The translations under genes were made by a program, and so were the position numbers. Shown here in pieces: positions 42,533 through 52,438 of a DNA stretch of 64,000 nucleotides (positions are counted from its first letter, which is position 1; each line of letters begins with the position of its first letter). The notes under the pieces are model-generated. The model did not search any database and was not told where the DNA came from. It saw nothing but the letters and a program-made list of their open reading frames with translations. This stretch comes from Mycobacterium scrofulaceum (GTDB lineage Bacteria; Actinomycetota; Actinomycetes; Mycobacteriales; Mycobacteriaceae), in assembly GCF_002086735.1 (NCBI RefSeq), contig NZ_MVIJ01000005.1, positions 62,001-126,000 of the forward strand, given 5' to 3'.

Positions 42533-43227
42533 TGAGCGACGAGCTGCCCGAGGGAGACCTCGACGTGGGCATCCCGGACATCGCCGAGGCGGCGCCGATG
42601 GACGCCGAGGAACTCGGCTCCGTGCTGGAGGCCCTGCTGCTGGTCGTCGACACCCCCGCCACCGCCGAGGCGCTGGGCGCCGCCACGCAGCAACCCGTGT
42701 ACCGGGTCGCCGCCCGACTGCAGCAGATGGCCGACGAGCTCAACGAGCGCGACAGCGGCATCGACCTGCGCCAGACCGGCGAGGGCTGGCGGCTGTACAC
42801 CCGCGCCCGGTTCGCGCCGTACGTGGAGAAGCTGTTGCTGGACGGCGCGCGATCCAAACTCACCCGCGCCGCGCTGGAGACGCTGGCCGTGGTCGCCTAT
42901 CGCCAGCCGGTGACCCGCGCGCGGGTCAGCGCGGTGCGCGGCGTCAACGTGGACGCCGTCATGCGCACGCTCCTGGCGCGCGGCCTGATCACCGAGGCCG
43001 GCGTCGACGACGACACCGGTGCGGTGACGTTCGCGACCACCGAGCTGTTCTTGGAGCGGTTGGGGCTGACGTCGCTGGCCGACCTGCCCGACATCGCCCC
43101 GCTGCTTCCCGACGTCGACACGATCGAGGACCTGAGCGAATCTTTGGACAACGAACCGCGTTTCATCAAACTCGCGGGCGGCCAGCCGTCCGAGCAGGCG
43201 CTGACATTCGACGTGGACCAGGATTGA
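42532..43227 (+). CDS. scpB: Condensin accessory subunit ScpB
   Basis: 231 aa, the M. tuberculosis Rv1710 length. Two winged-helix domains: ELGSVLEALLLVVDTPATAEAL and RAALETLAVVAYRQPVTRARVSAVRGVNVDAV. Partner of ScpA in the SMC complex. Its TGA shares a base with the rluB ATG. Confidence 0.96.
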   Translation: MSDELPEGDLDVGIPDIAEAAPMDAEELGSVLEALLLVVDTPATAEALGAATQQPVYRVAARLQQMADELNERDSGIDLRQTGEGWRLYTRARFAPYVEKLLLDGARSKLTRAALETLAVVAYRQPVTRARVSAVRGVNVDAVMRTLLARGLITEAGVDDDTGAVTFATTELFLERLGLTSLADLPDIAPLLPDVDTIEDLSESLDNEPRFIKLAGGQPSEQALTFDVDQD

Positions 43228-43970
43228 TGGTCGAGACCGAGGGGATCCGCCTGCAAAAGGTGTTGTCCCAGGCCGGAATTGCGTCGCGGCGGGCCGCCGA
43301 GAAGTTGATCATCGACGGCCGCGTCGAGGTCGACGGGCAGGTCGTGACGGAGCTGGGCACCCGGGTGGACCCCGACGCGTCGGTGATCCGCGTGGACGGC
43401 GCCCGGGTCGTCCTCGACGAGTCGCTGGTGTACCTGGCGCTGAACAAGCCACGGGGCATGCATTCCACCATGTCGGACGACCGGGGCCGGCCGTGCATCG
43501 GCGACCTGGTGGAGCGCAAGGTGCGGGGCAACAAGAACCTGTTTCACGTGGGGCGGCTGGACGCCGACACCGAGGGGCTGATCCTGCTGACCAACGACGG
43601 CGAGCTGGCGCACCGGCTGATGCATCCCTCCCATGAGGTGCCCAAGACGTACCTGGCGACGGTCACGGGGTCGGTGCCGCGGGGGGTGGGCAAGAAGCTC
43701 AAGGCGGGAATCGAATTGGACGACGGCCCGGCTCGCGTCGACGATTTCGCGGTGGTGGACGCCATTCCGGGCAAGACGCTGGTGCGGGTGGTGTTGCACG
43801 AGGGGCGCAATCGCATCGTGCGCAGGCTGCTGGGTGCCGCCGGCTTCCCGGTGGAGGCGCTGGTGCGCACCGACATCGGACCGGTGTCGCTGGGCAAGCA
43901 GCGGCCGGGCAGCATCCGGGCACTCAACCGGGGTGAAGTCGGGCAGCTGTACAAGGCGGTGGGCCTGTGA
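43227..43970 (+). CDS. rluB: 23S rRNA pseudouridine synthase, RluB/RsuA family
   Basis: 247 aa from ATG 43227. S4 domain ([27 protein letters not shown]) then the catalytic block with the essential aspartate in [23 protein letters not shown] and C-terminal [20 protein letters not shown]. Converts uridine to pseudouridine in rRNA. Its TGA lies inside the first copy of a 60-bp tandem repeat that runs into cmk. Confidence 0.95.
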   Translation: MVETEGIRLQKVLSQAGIASRRAAEKLIIDGRVEVDGQVVTELGTRVDPDASVIRVDGARVVLDESLVYLALNKPRGMHSTMSDDRGRPCIGDLVERKVRGNKNLFHVGRLDADTEGLILLTNDGELAHRLMHPSHEVPKTYLATVTGSVPRGVGKKLKAGIELDDGPARVDDFAVVDAIPGKTLVRVVLHEGRNRIVRRLLGAAGFPVEALVRTDIGPVSLGKQRPGSIRALNRGEVGQLYKAVGL

Positions 43971-44086
43971 GCGGAACGAGCGGAACGAACGCAGTGAGTG
44001 ACGGGAGTGAAGCGAACCATCGGCCTGTGAGCGGAACGAGCGGAACGAACGCAGTGAGTGACGGGAGTGAAGCGAACCATCGGCCT
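43967..44086. repeat. Two perfect 60-bp tandem repeats at the rluB-cmk junction
   Basis: Copies 43967-44026 and 44027-44086 are identical. Each begins CGGCCT/GTGAGCGGAACG and encodes in the cmk frame the 20-residue unit starting [13 protein letters not shown] and ending ANHRP. The six bases before a third GTG (44087) repeat the same context. The unit length is a multiple of three, so the cmk frame stays open across both copies. Confidence 0.9.
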
Positions 44087-44770
44087 GTGACCGCGGTGGT
44101 GGTGGCCATCGACGGGCCGGCGGGCACCGGAAAGTCCTCGGTGTCAAGGGGATTGGCCCGCGCGCTGGGTGCCCGCTACCTGGACACCGGGGCGATGTAC
44201 CGGATGGTGACGCTGGCGGTGTTGCGCGCAGGCGTCGACCCGGCGGACGCCGAAGCCGTCGGGCGGATCGGCGCGACCGCGCCGCTTTCGGTCGACTACC
44301 ACGTCGATGGCGACCGGTATGTCCTTGGTGGAGAAGATGTTTCGACCGAGATTCGCGGTGACGAGGTGACTCGCGCCGTCTCGGCGGTGTCGTCGGTGCC
44401 CGCCGTGCGCGCCCGCCTCGTCGGGCTGCAGCGCGAAATGGCCGAGGGGCCCGGCAGCGTCGTCGTCGAGGGTCGCGACATCGGGACCGTCGTCCTGCCC
44501 GACGCTCCGCTGAAGATCTTCTTGACCGCCTCGGCCGAAACCCGCGCCCGGCGCCGCAACGACCAGAACGTCGCGGCCGGGCTCACCGACGACTACGACG
44601 CGGTGCTGACCGACGTCCGGCGGCGCGACCACCTGGATTCCACCCGGGCGGTGTCGCCGCTGCGCGCCGCGTCGGACGCGGTGGTCGTCGACACCAGCGA
44701 GATGACCGAGGCGCAGGTGCTCGACCACCTGCTGGAGCTGGTCGAGCAGCGAAGCGGGGCGGTGCGATGA
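44087..44770 (+). CDS. cmk: Cytidylate kinase
   Basis: 227 aa from GTG 44087, the start matching the family ([23 protein letters not shown]). P-loop [12 protein letters not shown]-binding YLDTGAMYR and [14 protein letters not shown] are intact. Two further GTG starts in frame, at 43967 and 44027, sit in tandem repeats and would add 20 or 40 low-complexity residues. The one at 43967 overlaps the rluB stop (GTGA), the usual coupling arrangement, so an extended N-terminus is possible. Makes CDP/dCDP. der overlaps by ATGA. Confidence 0.94.
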   Translation: MTAVVVAIDGPAGTGKSSVSRGLARALGARYLDTGAMYRMVTLAVLRAGVDPADAEAVGRIGATAPLSVDYHVDGDRYVLGGEDVSTEIRGDEVTRAVSAVSSVPAVRARLVGLQREMAEGPGSVVVEGRDIGTVVLPDAPLKIFLTASAETRARRRNDQNVAAGLTDDYDAVLTDVRRRDHLDSTRAVSPLRAASDAVVVDTSEMTEAQVLDHLLELVEQRSGAVR

Positions 44771-46167
44771 CTTCCGATGGCACCTGGTCCGACGAAAGCG
44801 ATTGGGAAACAGTCGAATCCGAGCTCGAAGAGCTGGCCGAGGCCGGTCCCGCGCCGGTGGTGGCGGTGGTCGGTCGGCCCAACGTCGGCAAGTCGACCCT
44901 GGTCAATCGGATCCTGGGCCGGCGCGAGGCCGTCGTGCAGGACGTTCCCGGGGTGACCCGCGACCGGGTGTCCTACGACGCGCTGTGGACCGGACGCCGG
45001 TTCGTGGTGCAGGACACCGGCGGGTGGGAGCCCGACGCCAAGGGCCTGCAACAGTTGGTGGCCGAACAGGCGTCGGTGGCCATGCGCACCGCCGACGCGG
45101 TGATCCTGGTGGTCGACGCCACGGTCGGCGCCACCGCCGCCGACGAGGCGGCCGCCCGGATCCTGCTGCGGTCGGGCAAGCCGGTCTTCTTGGCCGCCAA
45201 CAAGGTTGACAGCGAGAAGGGCGAGGCCGACGCGGCGGCGTTGTGGTCGTTGGGGCTCGGCGAGCCGCATGCCGTCAGCGCGATCCACGGTCGCGGCGTC
45301 GCCGACCTGCTCGACCAGGTGCTGGCCGCGGTGCCGGAGGTGTCCGAGGCGGCGCCCGCGCCCGGCGGCCCGCGGCGGGTGGCGCTGGTCGGCAAGCCGA
45401 ACGTGGGCAAGAGCTCGCTGCTGAACAAGCTGGCCGGCGATCAGCGCTCGGTGGTGCACGACGTCGCGGGGACGACGGTGGACCCGGTGGACTCGCTGAT
45501 CGAGCTGGGCGGCAAGGTGTGGCGGTTCGTCGACACCGCGGGCCTGCGGCGGAAGGTCGGGCAGGCCAGCGGGCACGAGTTCTACGCGTCCGTGCGCACC
45601 CACTCGGCCATCGACTCGGCCGAGGTGGTGGTGGTGCTGATCGACGGCTCGCAGCCGCTGACCGAACAGGATCAGCGGGTGCTGTCCATGGTCACCGAGG
45701 CCGGCCGGGCGCTGGTGCTGGCCTTCAACAAGTGGGACCTGGTCGACGAGGACCGACGCGAACTGCTGGAGCGCGAGATCGACCGCGAGCTGGTGCAGCT
45801 GCGGTGGGCGCAGCGGGTCAACATCTCCGCCCGGACGGGCCGGGCCGTGCAAAAGCTGGTGCCTGCGATGGAGACGGCCCTGGCGTCGTGGGACATGCGC
45901 ATCCCGACGGGTCCGCTCAATTCGTGGCTCAAGGAGGTGGTGGCGGCGACGCCGCCGCCGGTGCGCGGGGGCAAGCAGCCGCGCATCCTCTTCGCCACCC
46001 AGGCGACCGCTCGGCCGCCGACGTTCGTGCTGTTCACCACGGGGTTTCTGGAAGCCGGCTACCGGCGCTTCCTGGAGCGCCGCCTGCGCGAGGCGTTCGG
46101 CTTCGAGGGTTCGCCGATCCGGATCAACGTGCGGGTGCGCGAGAAGCGGGGAGCCAAGCGGCGCTGA
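44767..46167 (+). CDS. der: GTPase Der (EngA)
   Basis: 466 aa. Two tandem GTPase domains, GRPNVGKST (~37) and GKPNVGKSS (~210), with DxxG motifs DTGGWEP and DTAGLRR and NKxD motifs NKVD and NKWD, then a KH-like C-terminal domain. Needed for 50S ribosome assembly. The N-terminal ~30 residues are an acidic extension common in actinobacteria. Last gene of the parA-scp-rluB-cmk-der operon. Confidence 0.96.
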   Translation: MTSDGTWSDESDWETVESELEELAEAGPAPVVAVVGRPNVGKSTLVNRILGRREAVVQDVPGVTRDRVSYDALWTGRRFVVQDTGGWEPDAKGLQQLVAEQASVAMRTADAVILVVDATVGATAADEAAARILLRSGKPVFLAANKVDSEKGEADAAALWSLGLGEPHAVSAIHGRGVADLLDQVLAAVPEVSEAAPAPGGPRRVALVGKPNVGKSSLLNKLAGDQRSVVHDVAGTTVDPVDSLIELGGKVWRFVDTAGLRRKVGQASGHEFYASVRTHSAIDSAEVVVVLIDGSQPLTEQDQRVLSMVTEAGRALVLAFNKWDLVDEDRRELLEREIDRELVQLRWAQRVNISARTGRAVQKLVPAMETALASWDMRIPTGPLNSWLKEVVAATPPPVRGGKQPRILFATQATARPPTFVLFTTGFLEAGYRRFLERRLREAFGFEGSPIRINVRVREKRGAKRR

Positions 46168-46292
46168 GCTGCGGAGCGCCCGGGCGCTTTGAGGGTGAGC
46201 TCACGGCTTTCCGTGTGCATCCACGGCGGAAATCCAGCGATTTTGCCGCCCTTATCGCACGCTGCAGGCCCAGGATTCACACTCGACAATCC

Positions 46293-46393
46293 ACGATGCG
46301 GGTAATGAAAGCTACATCACAGGCCAGAGCGTTGACTTGCGGCTGCTCCCTCCCTAACGTAACCCGTATCTCGGGTTGGTATACCCGCATCGT
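46293..46393 (+). promoter_or_regulatory. Promoter and operator region of the SDR-cyclase-IclR operon
   Basis: -35 TTGACT (46332-46337), 17-base spacer, -10 TAACGT (46355-46360). Directly after the -10, across the expected start site, lies AACCCG-tatct-CGGGTT (46361-46377), a perfect palindrome. A 12-bp inverted repeat, ACGATGCGGGTA (46293-46304) and TACCCGCATCGT (46382-46393), brackets the promoter. All share the core GGGT/ACCC. The IclR regulator encoded at the operon end is the likely binder. Confidence 0.65.
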
Positions 46394-46412
46394 AGGAATT
46401 ACGGAGACAGCG

Positions 46413-47171
46413 ATGAAGCTGTTCAGCGTCGAGGGCAAGTCGATCCTGATCACCGGCGCGACCGGCGCGCTGGGCGGCGTCGCGGCCCGGGCGCTCGCCG
46501 ACGCGGGGGCGCGGCTGACGCTGGCCGGGGGCAATGCCGCCCGGCTGGACGGCCTCGGCATCGACGGCGCCGCGGTCGTCGCCCGCCGCCCCGACACGCC
46601 GGCCGATGCCCGGGCGATGGTGGAAGCGGCGGTCGTCCGGCACGGCCGACTGGACGGGGTTCTGGTGGCCTCCGGGATGAACCGCGTGGCACCCATCACC
46701 GAGATGGCGGTCGAGGACTTCGACGACGTGATGGGCGCCAACGCGCGGGGCGCCTGGCTGGTCTGCCAAGCGGCCGGGCGCGTGCTGCTCGAACAGGGGA
46801 GCGGCGGCAGCGTCGTGCTGGTCTCGTCGGTGCGCGGCTCGCTTGGCCACCCCGCCGGATACAGCGCCTACTGCCCGTCGAAGGGCGCCACCGACCTGCT
46901 GGCCAAAAGCCTGGCGGCCGAATGGGGCCCGGCCGGCATTCGGGTGAACGCGCTCGCCCCAACGGTTTTCCGGTCCGAGCTCACCGAGTGGATGTACGCC
47001 GACGACGAGAAGGGTCGCACCACCCGCGAAGCGATGTTCGCCCGAATCCCGTTGCGCCGCTTCGCCGAACCCGAAGATTTCGTCGGCGCGCTGATCTACC
47101 TGCTCAGCGACGCGTCGAGCTTCTACACCGGCCAGGTGATGTACCTGGACGGCGGATACACCGCTTGCTGA
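46413..47171 (+). CDS. SDR-family oxidoreductase, Rv1714 homologue
   Basis: 252 aa from ATG 46413. Cofactor motif TGATGALGG, catalytic VLVSSVRGS and YCPSKGA (YxxxK), and the C-terminal GQVMYLDGGYTA typical of FabG-like dehydrogenases. NAD(P) oxidoreductase with unknown substrate; operon partners are a metal-dependent cyclase and an IclR regulator, suggesting a small catabolic module. Well-defined promoter upstream. The gap from 46168 holds no gene. Confidence 0.9.
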   Translation: MKLFSVEGKSILITGATGALGGVAARALADAGARLTLAGGNAARLDGLGIDGAAVVARRPDTPADARAMVEAAVVRHGRLDGVLVASGMNRVAPITEMAVEDFDDVMGANARGAWLVCQAAGRVLLEQGSGGSVVLVSSVRGSLGHPAGYSAYCPSKGATDLLAKSLAAEWGPAGIRVNALAPTVFRSELTEWMYADDEKGRTTREAMFARIPLRRFAEPEDFVGALIYLLSDASSFYTGQVMYLDGGYTAC

Positions 47172-47182
47172 AAGGAAACACC

Positions 47183-48007
47183 ATGAGCGTCACCTGGCCG
47201 CTCGGCGAGGCCGAAGCGGGGTTGGAGTTCTACGACCTGTCCCACCCGTGGGGGCACGGGGTGCCGGCCTGGCCGTACTTCGAGGACGTCAAGATCGAGC
47301 GCCTGCACAACATGGCCCGAAGCCGGGTGCTCACCCAAAAGATCACCACCGTCATGCATTCCGGCACCCATATCGACGCGCCCGCGCACGTCGTCGAGGG
47401 CACGCCGTTCCTGCACGAGATCCCGCTGAGCGCCTTCTTCGGCACCGGCGTCGTCGTGTCGATCCCCAAAGAGAAGTGGGGAGTGGTCACCGCCGAGGAC
47501 CTGGAGGAGGCGACCCCCGAAATCCGCCCCGGCGACATCGTCGTCGTCAACACCGGCTGGCACCACAAGTACGCCGACAGCGCCGAGTACTACGCCTACT
47601 CCCCGGGCTTCTACAAGGAGGCCGGCGAATGGTTCGCGGCCAGGGGCGTCAAGGCCGTCGGCACCGACACCCAGGCGCTGGACCATCCGCTGGCGACCTC
47701 GATCGCGCCCCACGGGCCCGCCGCACACACCGGCGGCCTGTTGCCCTGGGCGGTAAGGGAATACGAGGAGGAGACCGGCCGCCGGGTGCTCGACGACTTC
47801 CCGGAGTGGGAGCCGTGCCACCGGGCGATCCTGTCGAAGGGCATCTACGGTTTCGAGAACGTGGGCGGCGACCTGGACAAGGTCACCGGCAAACGCGTCA
47901 CCTTCGCCGCGTTCCCGTGGCGCTGGGTCGGCGGCGACGGCTGCATCGTGCGGCTGGTGGCGATCGTCGACCCCACCGGGAGTTACCGCATCGAGACGGG
48001 CGCATGA
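47183..48007 (+). CDS. Cyclase/kynurenine formamidase-like metal-dependent hydrolase, Rv1716 homologue
   Basis: 274 aa, ATG 47183 with AAAGGAAA upstream. The family signature HSGTHIDAPAH (HxGTHxDxPxH) binds the metal; TDTQALDHP and the late His/Glu region are also present. Members hydrolyse N-formylkynurenine, isatin or cyclic amides, and the substrate here is not known. 11 bases after the SDR gene and overlapping the IclR gene by ATGA. In M. tuberculosis fadB3 lies between the SDR and cyclase genes; here it is absent. Confidence 0.88.
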   Translation: MSVTWPLGEAEAGLEFYDLSHPWGHGVPAWPYFEDVKIERLHNMARSRVLTQKITTVMHSGTHIDAPAHVVEGTPFLHEIPLSAFFGTGVVVSIPKEKWGVVTAEDLEEATPEIRPGDIVVVNTGWHHKYADSAEYYAYSPGFYKEAGEWFAARGVKAVGTDTQALDHPLATSIAPHGPAAHTGGLLPWAVREYEEETGRRVLDDFPEWEPCHRAILSKGIYGFENVGGDLDKVTGKRVTFAAFPWRWVGGDGCIVRLVAIVDPTGSYRIETGA

Positions 48008-48747
48008 GCTCCGACGGCGCCGGCATTCAGGTCATCGCGCGCGCGGCCGAGATCATGCGGCTGCTGCAGGCGCATCCGGGCGGGCTCAGCCAGGCCGAGA
48101 TCGGCGACCGGCTGGGGTTGGCGCGCTCCACGGTCAGCCGGATCCTGGGAGCACTGGACGACGAGGGACTGGTCGCGTCGCCCCGGGGCCGTGGCGGCTA
48201 CCGGCTGGGGCCGGAGATCGCGCGCATGGCCGGCACCGTGCGCCTCGGTGTCGTGATGGATGTGCATCCGTTCATGGAGGAGCTGTCGCGGGAGCTGGGG
48301 GAGACGGTCGACCTGTCCATCCTGGACGGCGACCGCGCGACCTTCGTCGATCAGGTGGTCTCGCCGCACCGGCTGCGGGCGATCAGCGCGGTGGGCGAGT
48401 CGTTTCCGTTGCACTGCTGCGCGAACGGTAAGGCGCTGCTGGCCGGGCTGCCGGCTTCGCAGATGCCGAGCCGGCTCGCCCGGCTGACTCCCAACACCAT
48501 CACCAGCCCCGCGGCGCTGCGCGAGGAGCTCGAGCGGGTTCGCGCCGAGGGTGTCGCCTATGACCGCGAGGAGCAGACCGAGGGCATCTGCGCGGTGGGC
48601 GCGGCGCTCCAGGGCGTGGCCGGGCACGCGGTGGCCGTCAGCGTGCCGGTGCCGGCCCAGCGGTTCTACGGCCGCGAGGGGGAGCTTGCTCAGGCGGTCT
48701 TGGCCTGGGTCGACCAGGTCGCCGCCGAGTTGGGGAAGGTCGATTAA
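48004..48747 (+). CDS. IclR-family transcriptional regulator, Rv1719 homologue
   Basis: 247 aa. N-terminal winged helix (IMRLLQAHPGGLSQAEIGDRLGLARSTVSRIL) and C-terminal effector domain (ETVDLSILDGDRATFVDQV, CCANGKALLAGLP, EEQTEGICAVGAAL). Encoded as the last gene of the SDR-cyclase operon and probably controls it through the palindromes near 46293-46393. The effector is likely a substrate of the two enzymes (inference). Confidence 0.92.
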   Translation: MSSDGAGIQVIARAAEIMRLLQAHPGGLSQAEIGDRLGLARSTVSRILGALDDEGLVASPRGRGGYRLGPEIARMAGTVRLGVVMDVHPFMEELSRELGETVDLSILDGDRATFVDQVVSPHRLRAISAVGESFPLHCCANGKALLAGLPASQMPSRLARLTPNTITSPAALREELERVRAEGVAYDREEQTEGICAVGAALQGVAGHAVAVSVPVPAQRFYGREGELAQAVLAWVDQVAAELGKVD

Positions 48748-48806
48748 CGGGGTGGCGGGTCGGCTGCGGTAGGCTTTCGACCTGCTGCCGGTCATCGAGC
48801 CGGCAC

Positions 48807-48883
48807 CGGGCTGTGGCGCAGTTTGGTAGCGCACTTGACTGGGGGTCAAGTGGTCGCAGGTTCAAATCCTGTCAGCCCGACCA
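48807..48883 (+). tRNA. tRNA-Pro (GGG anticodon)
   Basis: Acceptor stem CGGGCTG (48807-48813) pairs with CAGCCCG before A-CCA at 48880-48883, so CCA is encoded. The anticodon stem CTTGA/TCAAG encloses the loop CTGGGGG, giving anticodon GGG. The T arm GCAGGTTCAAATCCTGT is standard. Its last 46 bases (48838-48883) recur perfectly at 56705-56750, marking an integration site. Confidence 0.96.
48838..48883. other. attL of the tRNA-Pro genomic island (46-bp direct repeat, copy 1)
   Basis: 3' half of the tRNA-Pro gene from the anticodon loop to CCA. Identical to 56705-56750. An intact tRNA is kept on this side, as with site-specific integration into tRNA genes. Confidence 0.85.
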
Positions 48884-49045
48884 AGTCGAAACGGCTGGGG
48901 TGTTGTCGGCCTCTGCGACTATCACCTCGCCCTCCAGCGGACCCGGCGAGACGTTGAAGCTGCTGACGAGTTCCTGAATCGGCAAGCAGCCGCCCGCATC
49001 GCTCACCTGACTGAGAACTTCGACATCGCTCGCGTGATTGCCCAT
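48872..49045 (-). CDS. Possible 57-aa ORF reading into the tRNA-Pro att site
   Basis: From ATG 49045 the frame encodes a partly hydrophilic peptide (VEVLSQVSDAGGCLPIQELV, resembling a helix-turn-helix start) and ends inside attL. It may be the truncated end of a gene cut at the integration junction. Weak evidence. Confidence 0.25.
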   Translation of the reverse strand: MGNHASDVEVLSQVSDAGGCLPIQELVSSFNVSPGPLEGEVIVAEADNTPAVSTWSG

Positions 49046-49109
49046 CGACCGAAATGAGCACACCCGGGGGCATAGCCGCCGGCATCGGTGCGGTTGCGAG
49101 CGATCCGGA

Positions 49110-51980
49110 TCAGCCGCCCAACGCCAGCTCTGCCGCGACGGCGGCCGCGCACGCCGCCGAGACGATCGAGAGTGCAATCCAATCAGCAATTTTCGGCCGC
49201 GATGGGGCCGCCGAGATCTGACCGGCGCCGCCACGAGCGGTGATCGCGTCGCCCATCTCGTCCGCGCGCCGCAGTGTCACGGTGATGACCGCGACGATCA
49301 GGTCGATCACGTCTGCGGTCATGCGCCTGAGCTGGGCTCTGCGGGTCCGCACTGCCTGCTTGGGCCGCAACCGGCGGGCGGCGTAGAGCACCCGGAATTC
49401 GTCGATGAGCATCGGGAACGTGCGCAGGGCGAGCGCCAACGCGACCGCCCAATCGTCGACGGGTATCCGCAACGGTCGCAGTGGGCGACCCAGACTGGCG
49501 ACCGCGGGCGCGATTTCGGCGATATTCGTGGTCCACGACACCAGCGCACTCAGACCGAGCAGCACGACCGACAGCGCGGTGAAGCGCAGGAAGTTCAACA
49601 GGCCGCCGAGGCCGAGCCAGACCGTACCGATCTGGACGTGCGGACGACCGCCGGCCAATGTCGCGGCGATACCGACGATGACCAGCAGGATCGGAAGCCA
49701 GCGTGGCGCTGACGGCAGCGCACCCCGGGGAATGTGTGCCATCCCCGCTCCGGCCAGAACCAGCGCGGCCACCAGCCCGATCGCCGGCCATTCCGGGAAG
49801 AGCGTCAACAAAGCCGAAAGGGCAAAAACGACAAGCAGTTTGGTGCCGGCCCACAGCCGGTGGATGGCGGAGCGTCCGGGCACCGGGCGAAGCAGCACAA
49901 CGGGCCGACGTGGGCGGCGGGTCGGGTGTCTGGCCGGCGAGGTCGCGGTCACGTCGTTCGGCCGGGCCGCCGGTTCCAGCAGACCGTCGCGCAGGTGCAG
50001 GGTGCGCGGGCACAGCTCCTCCAGCCCGGCGAAGTCATGCGAGATGACCACCAGGGTCAGACCGGTGTCACGGCGCCGATCCACGAGCAGTCGCACAAGA
50101 CCGCGCTGGCTGGCGGCGTCCAGCCCGGCCAATGGCTCGTCGAGGATCAATACGCGCGGCGACCGCGCCAGCAATCCGGCCAGCACCACGCGACGCATTT
50201 GGCCGCCGCTGAGTTGATCGATGCGCCGCTTCGCCAGTCCCGCGTCCAGCCCCACGACGGCCAGCGCCGCGGTCACCCGGGCATGGTCGTCGGGCGAAAA
50301 GCCCGCTGCCGAGGCCACTTCCAGGTCGACACGGCTGCGCATCAACTGCAGCCGGGCCGCCTGGAACTGAAGCGCGACCGCGCCGACCTGCCCAGCGACG
50401 GGGCGCTTATCAAGCAGACAGGTGCCGCTGGTCGGTGTCGTCAATCCGGCCATGATCCAGGCCAGCGTCGACTTGCCGGAGCCGTTGCCGCCATGGATCA
50501 GCAGCCCGTCGCCCTCACGCACCACGAAGCTGATGCCGCACAGCGCGGTCTTCGCCCACGGGCTGCCGCTGCCGTATTCGTGACCGACACCCGCGAGTTC
50601 GAGCACCGGCAGGTGGGATTTGTGGCCGGCCGCAACCGTCGGCGCGGGCGCGGGCGCCGTCTCGACCATCGCCGTGTTATCCAGCGACCCGCTGAGGTTG
50701 ATGGTGCGCTCGGCGAAATCAGCTTCGTTGGTGTAGTGGGTCATGTGCACCAGGGCAGTTCGATGACGCTCGGTCAAACGCGAGAGCACAGCCAGTAGTG
50801 CGTCTCGGCCTTGCTGGTCGACCATGCTGGTGACCTCATCCGCGATGAGCAGAGCCGGTTCCCGGGCCAGCGCCGCGGCCACGGCCAAGCGCTGCAGTTC
50901 ACCGCCGGACAGGCCGCCGGTGTCGCGTTCGGCGAGGCCCGCCAGCCCGACCTCACAAAGTAGGCGGTCGATATCGGTGGTCTCGCCGGGCGGCAGTCCC
51001 CAGACCACGTCGTCGGCGACGCGCGTGCCCAGCACCTGGCTTTCCGGGTGCTGCATGATGACGGCGGTGCCGCCACGCCGACCGAGGCCCACCGCGCCGG
51101 GCCGTTCGACGGTGCCCGAGGTCGGTTCGCGGCCGGCCAGTACCAGCATCAGCGTGCTTTTCCCCGAGCCGTTGGCGCCGGTCACCGCGATGTGTTCGCC
51201 GGCTCCCACGTCCAGGGTCACCGCGCGCAGCGCGTCGTGATCGGTATGCGGGTAGCGGAGGCGCACCTTGTCCAGCCGCACGGGGACGGGCTGGATCGGC
51301 CCGATGTCAGCCGGCGCGTCCAATTTGTGCACATCGGGAACGTCGCGCAGCCGCTTGAGCACCCGCGACAGCGCCCACCCGCCGATCACCGAGACACCCA
51401 TGATCGCGACGACGGCGTACCCGAGGACGATCCATTGCCAGTAATCCAGTGCATCGGCGAAGAACCGCTGGAGCTCTTGTGCGGCCCCCTGCAGGCTGTC
51501 CGCGCGCGCCATGAACGTCACGATTCCGTCGACTGCGGCGGTGATCGTCTGCATAACCAGCAGCCGCAGCGGAGTCAGGACGCTCAGCGCGATGATCACC
51601 GCGGCACCGACCAAAATACCGGCGCCAAAGGACGCCGCGACCACGGTCGGCGTGCCGCGGCCACGGCGTCTCACGATTCCAGCCAGCCCGCCTACGTAGG
51701 CGCAGAGCACGACCGCCCCTAAGCCGCTGATACCAACTACCAGGAACCCGATCACACCGGCGGCGAATGTCGCGGTGATCACGACGCGGATCCGGTAGCG
51801 GTAGGCCAGCAGCGCTATCGGTATCGCGCCCAGCAGTCCTAGTGCCCCGAAGTGGGGGAGGACTACCGCAATAATCGCGATCGCGGCGCACAGAGCGCCC
51901 ATCACCGATGCCTGCGCCAGTTCGCTGGGTCCTAGCGATCGAGCCCGTTCCGGCGGGATCGCCGCACCGGGCGATGTCAC
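49110..51980 (-). CDS. Single-chain ECF-type vitamin/metal transporter (S-like, EcfA-EcfA', EcfT)
   Basis: 956 aa from GTG 51980. Residues ~20-210 hold about six membrane helices in the substrate-component place. ATPase 1 (~235-435) has Walker [10 protein letters not shown] (~269), LSGGELQRL and DEVTSMVD. ATPase 2 (~458-680) has [18 protein letters not shown] and [10 protein letters not shown]. Residues ~700-956 are an EcfT scaffold with five to six helices and the coupling motif AITARG. As I recall, M. tuberculosis Rv2326c (S-like plus two ATPases) and Rv2325c (EcfT) are separate proteins; here they are one chain. Substrate unknown. First gene inside the island, divergent from the FetA-like gene. 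Confidence 0.88.
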   Translation of the reverse strand: MTSPGAAIPPERARSLGPSELAQASVMGALCAAIAIIAVVLPHFGALGLLGAIPIALLAYRYRIRVVITATFAAGVIGFLVVGISGLGAVVLCAYVGGLAGIVRRRGRGTPTVVAASFGAGILVGAAVIIALSVLTPLRLLVMQTITAAVDGIVTFMARADSLQGAAQELQRFFADALDYWQWIVLGYAVVAIMGVSVIGGWALSRVLKRLRDVPDVHKLDAPADIGPIQPVPVRLDKVRLRYPHTDHDALRAVTLDVGAGEHIAVTGANGSGKSTLMLVLAGREPTSGTVERPGAVGLGRRGGTAVIMQHPESQVLGTRVADDVVWGLPPGETTDIDRLLCEVGLAGLAERDTGGLSGGELQRLAVAAALAREPALLIADEVTSMVDQQGRDALLAVLSRLTERHRTALVHMTHYTNEADFAERTINLSGSLDNTAMVETAPAPAPTVAAGHKSHLPVLELAGVGHEYGSGSPWAKTALCGISFVVREGDGLLIHGGNGSGKSTLAWIMAGLTTPTSGTCLLDKRPVAGQVGAVALQFQAARLQLMRSRVDLEVASAAGFSPDDHARVTAALAVVGLDAGLAKRRIDQLSGGQMRRVVLAGLLARSPRVLILDEPLAGLDAASQRGLVRLLVDRRRDTGLTLVVISHDFAGLEELCPRTLHLRDGLLEPAARPNDVTATSPARHPTRRPRRPVVLLRPVPGRSAIHRLWAGTKLLVVFALSALLTLFPEWPAIGLVAALVLAGAGMAHIPRGALPSAPRWLPILLVIVGIAATLAGGRPHVQIGTVWLGLGGLLNFLRFTALSVVLLGLSALVSWTTNIAEIAPAVASLGRPLRPLRIPVDDWAVALALALRTFPMLIDEFRVLYAARRLRPKQAVRTRRAQLRRMTADVIDLIVAVITVTLRRADEMGDAITARGGAGQISAAPSRPKIADWIALSIVSAACAAAVAAELALGG

Positions 51981-52438
51981 GTCCCGATTATGCCAGTCTC
52001 GGCGCACCGCCCCACCGACGACGCGGCCGCTACGAAGCGCGCTTCGCTGTCCGGATTGCCGTCATCGATCACCCTCAACGCAAACAGCCGACGGGGCCCG
52101 CGTCGCCTCCGCGCGCGATGATCGGCCCGGCAACGAGACGTCGCCGAGCCGACCCGAACATCGGCAGGGGCCAAATCATGACGCGACCCCAATCTGACTG
52201 ATATGCCGCGTAATGCGGTGCAGGGTTGATGTTGTTTGCATGCGAAAGACTCCGCGCGACTGCTTGTTTCGTTACCTAAGTCAAAGGATGCAATTCACAA
52301 TCTCAAACGGCCGCCACCAAGAAAATCTGGGACCGCCCCATTGTGTTCGAGCACCGGCCGCAGAATGCGCGGTGTCCCGGCCTGCCGGGTGCGCGTTCGA
52401 CGATCTGCCCTCAATACCTGTCCGGTACCGTTCGTAGA
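51981..52438. other. 458-base divergent intergenic region in the island
   Basis: No gene can be supported. The stretch from ~52200 to 52330 is lower in GC than the surroundings and holds the palindromic TTTGCATGCGAAA (52235-52247) and a small CCGC-gtaat-GCGG hairpin (52206-52218). It must contain promoters for the ECF gene (minus) and the FetA-like gene (plus). Confidence 0.5.

Noticed and set aside
43967..44086. CRISPR-like repeats
   Set aside because: Only two directly abutting copies without spacers, and they continue the cmk reading frame.
46175..46188. AGCGCCCGGGCGCT after der as a factor-independent terminator
   Set aside because: Perfect palindrome but with no loop and only a short T run, so a stable terminator hairpin is not supported.
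45243..47171. One long plus-strand frame running from inside der through the SDR gene
   Set aside because: The part before 46413 is an out-of-frame shadow of der; the SDR starts at ATG 46413 after a promoter.
48872..49234. Integrase or excisionase gene next to attL
   Set aside because: The frames here are short and lack recombinase catalytic residues; only a doubtful 57-aa ORF can be kept.
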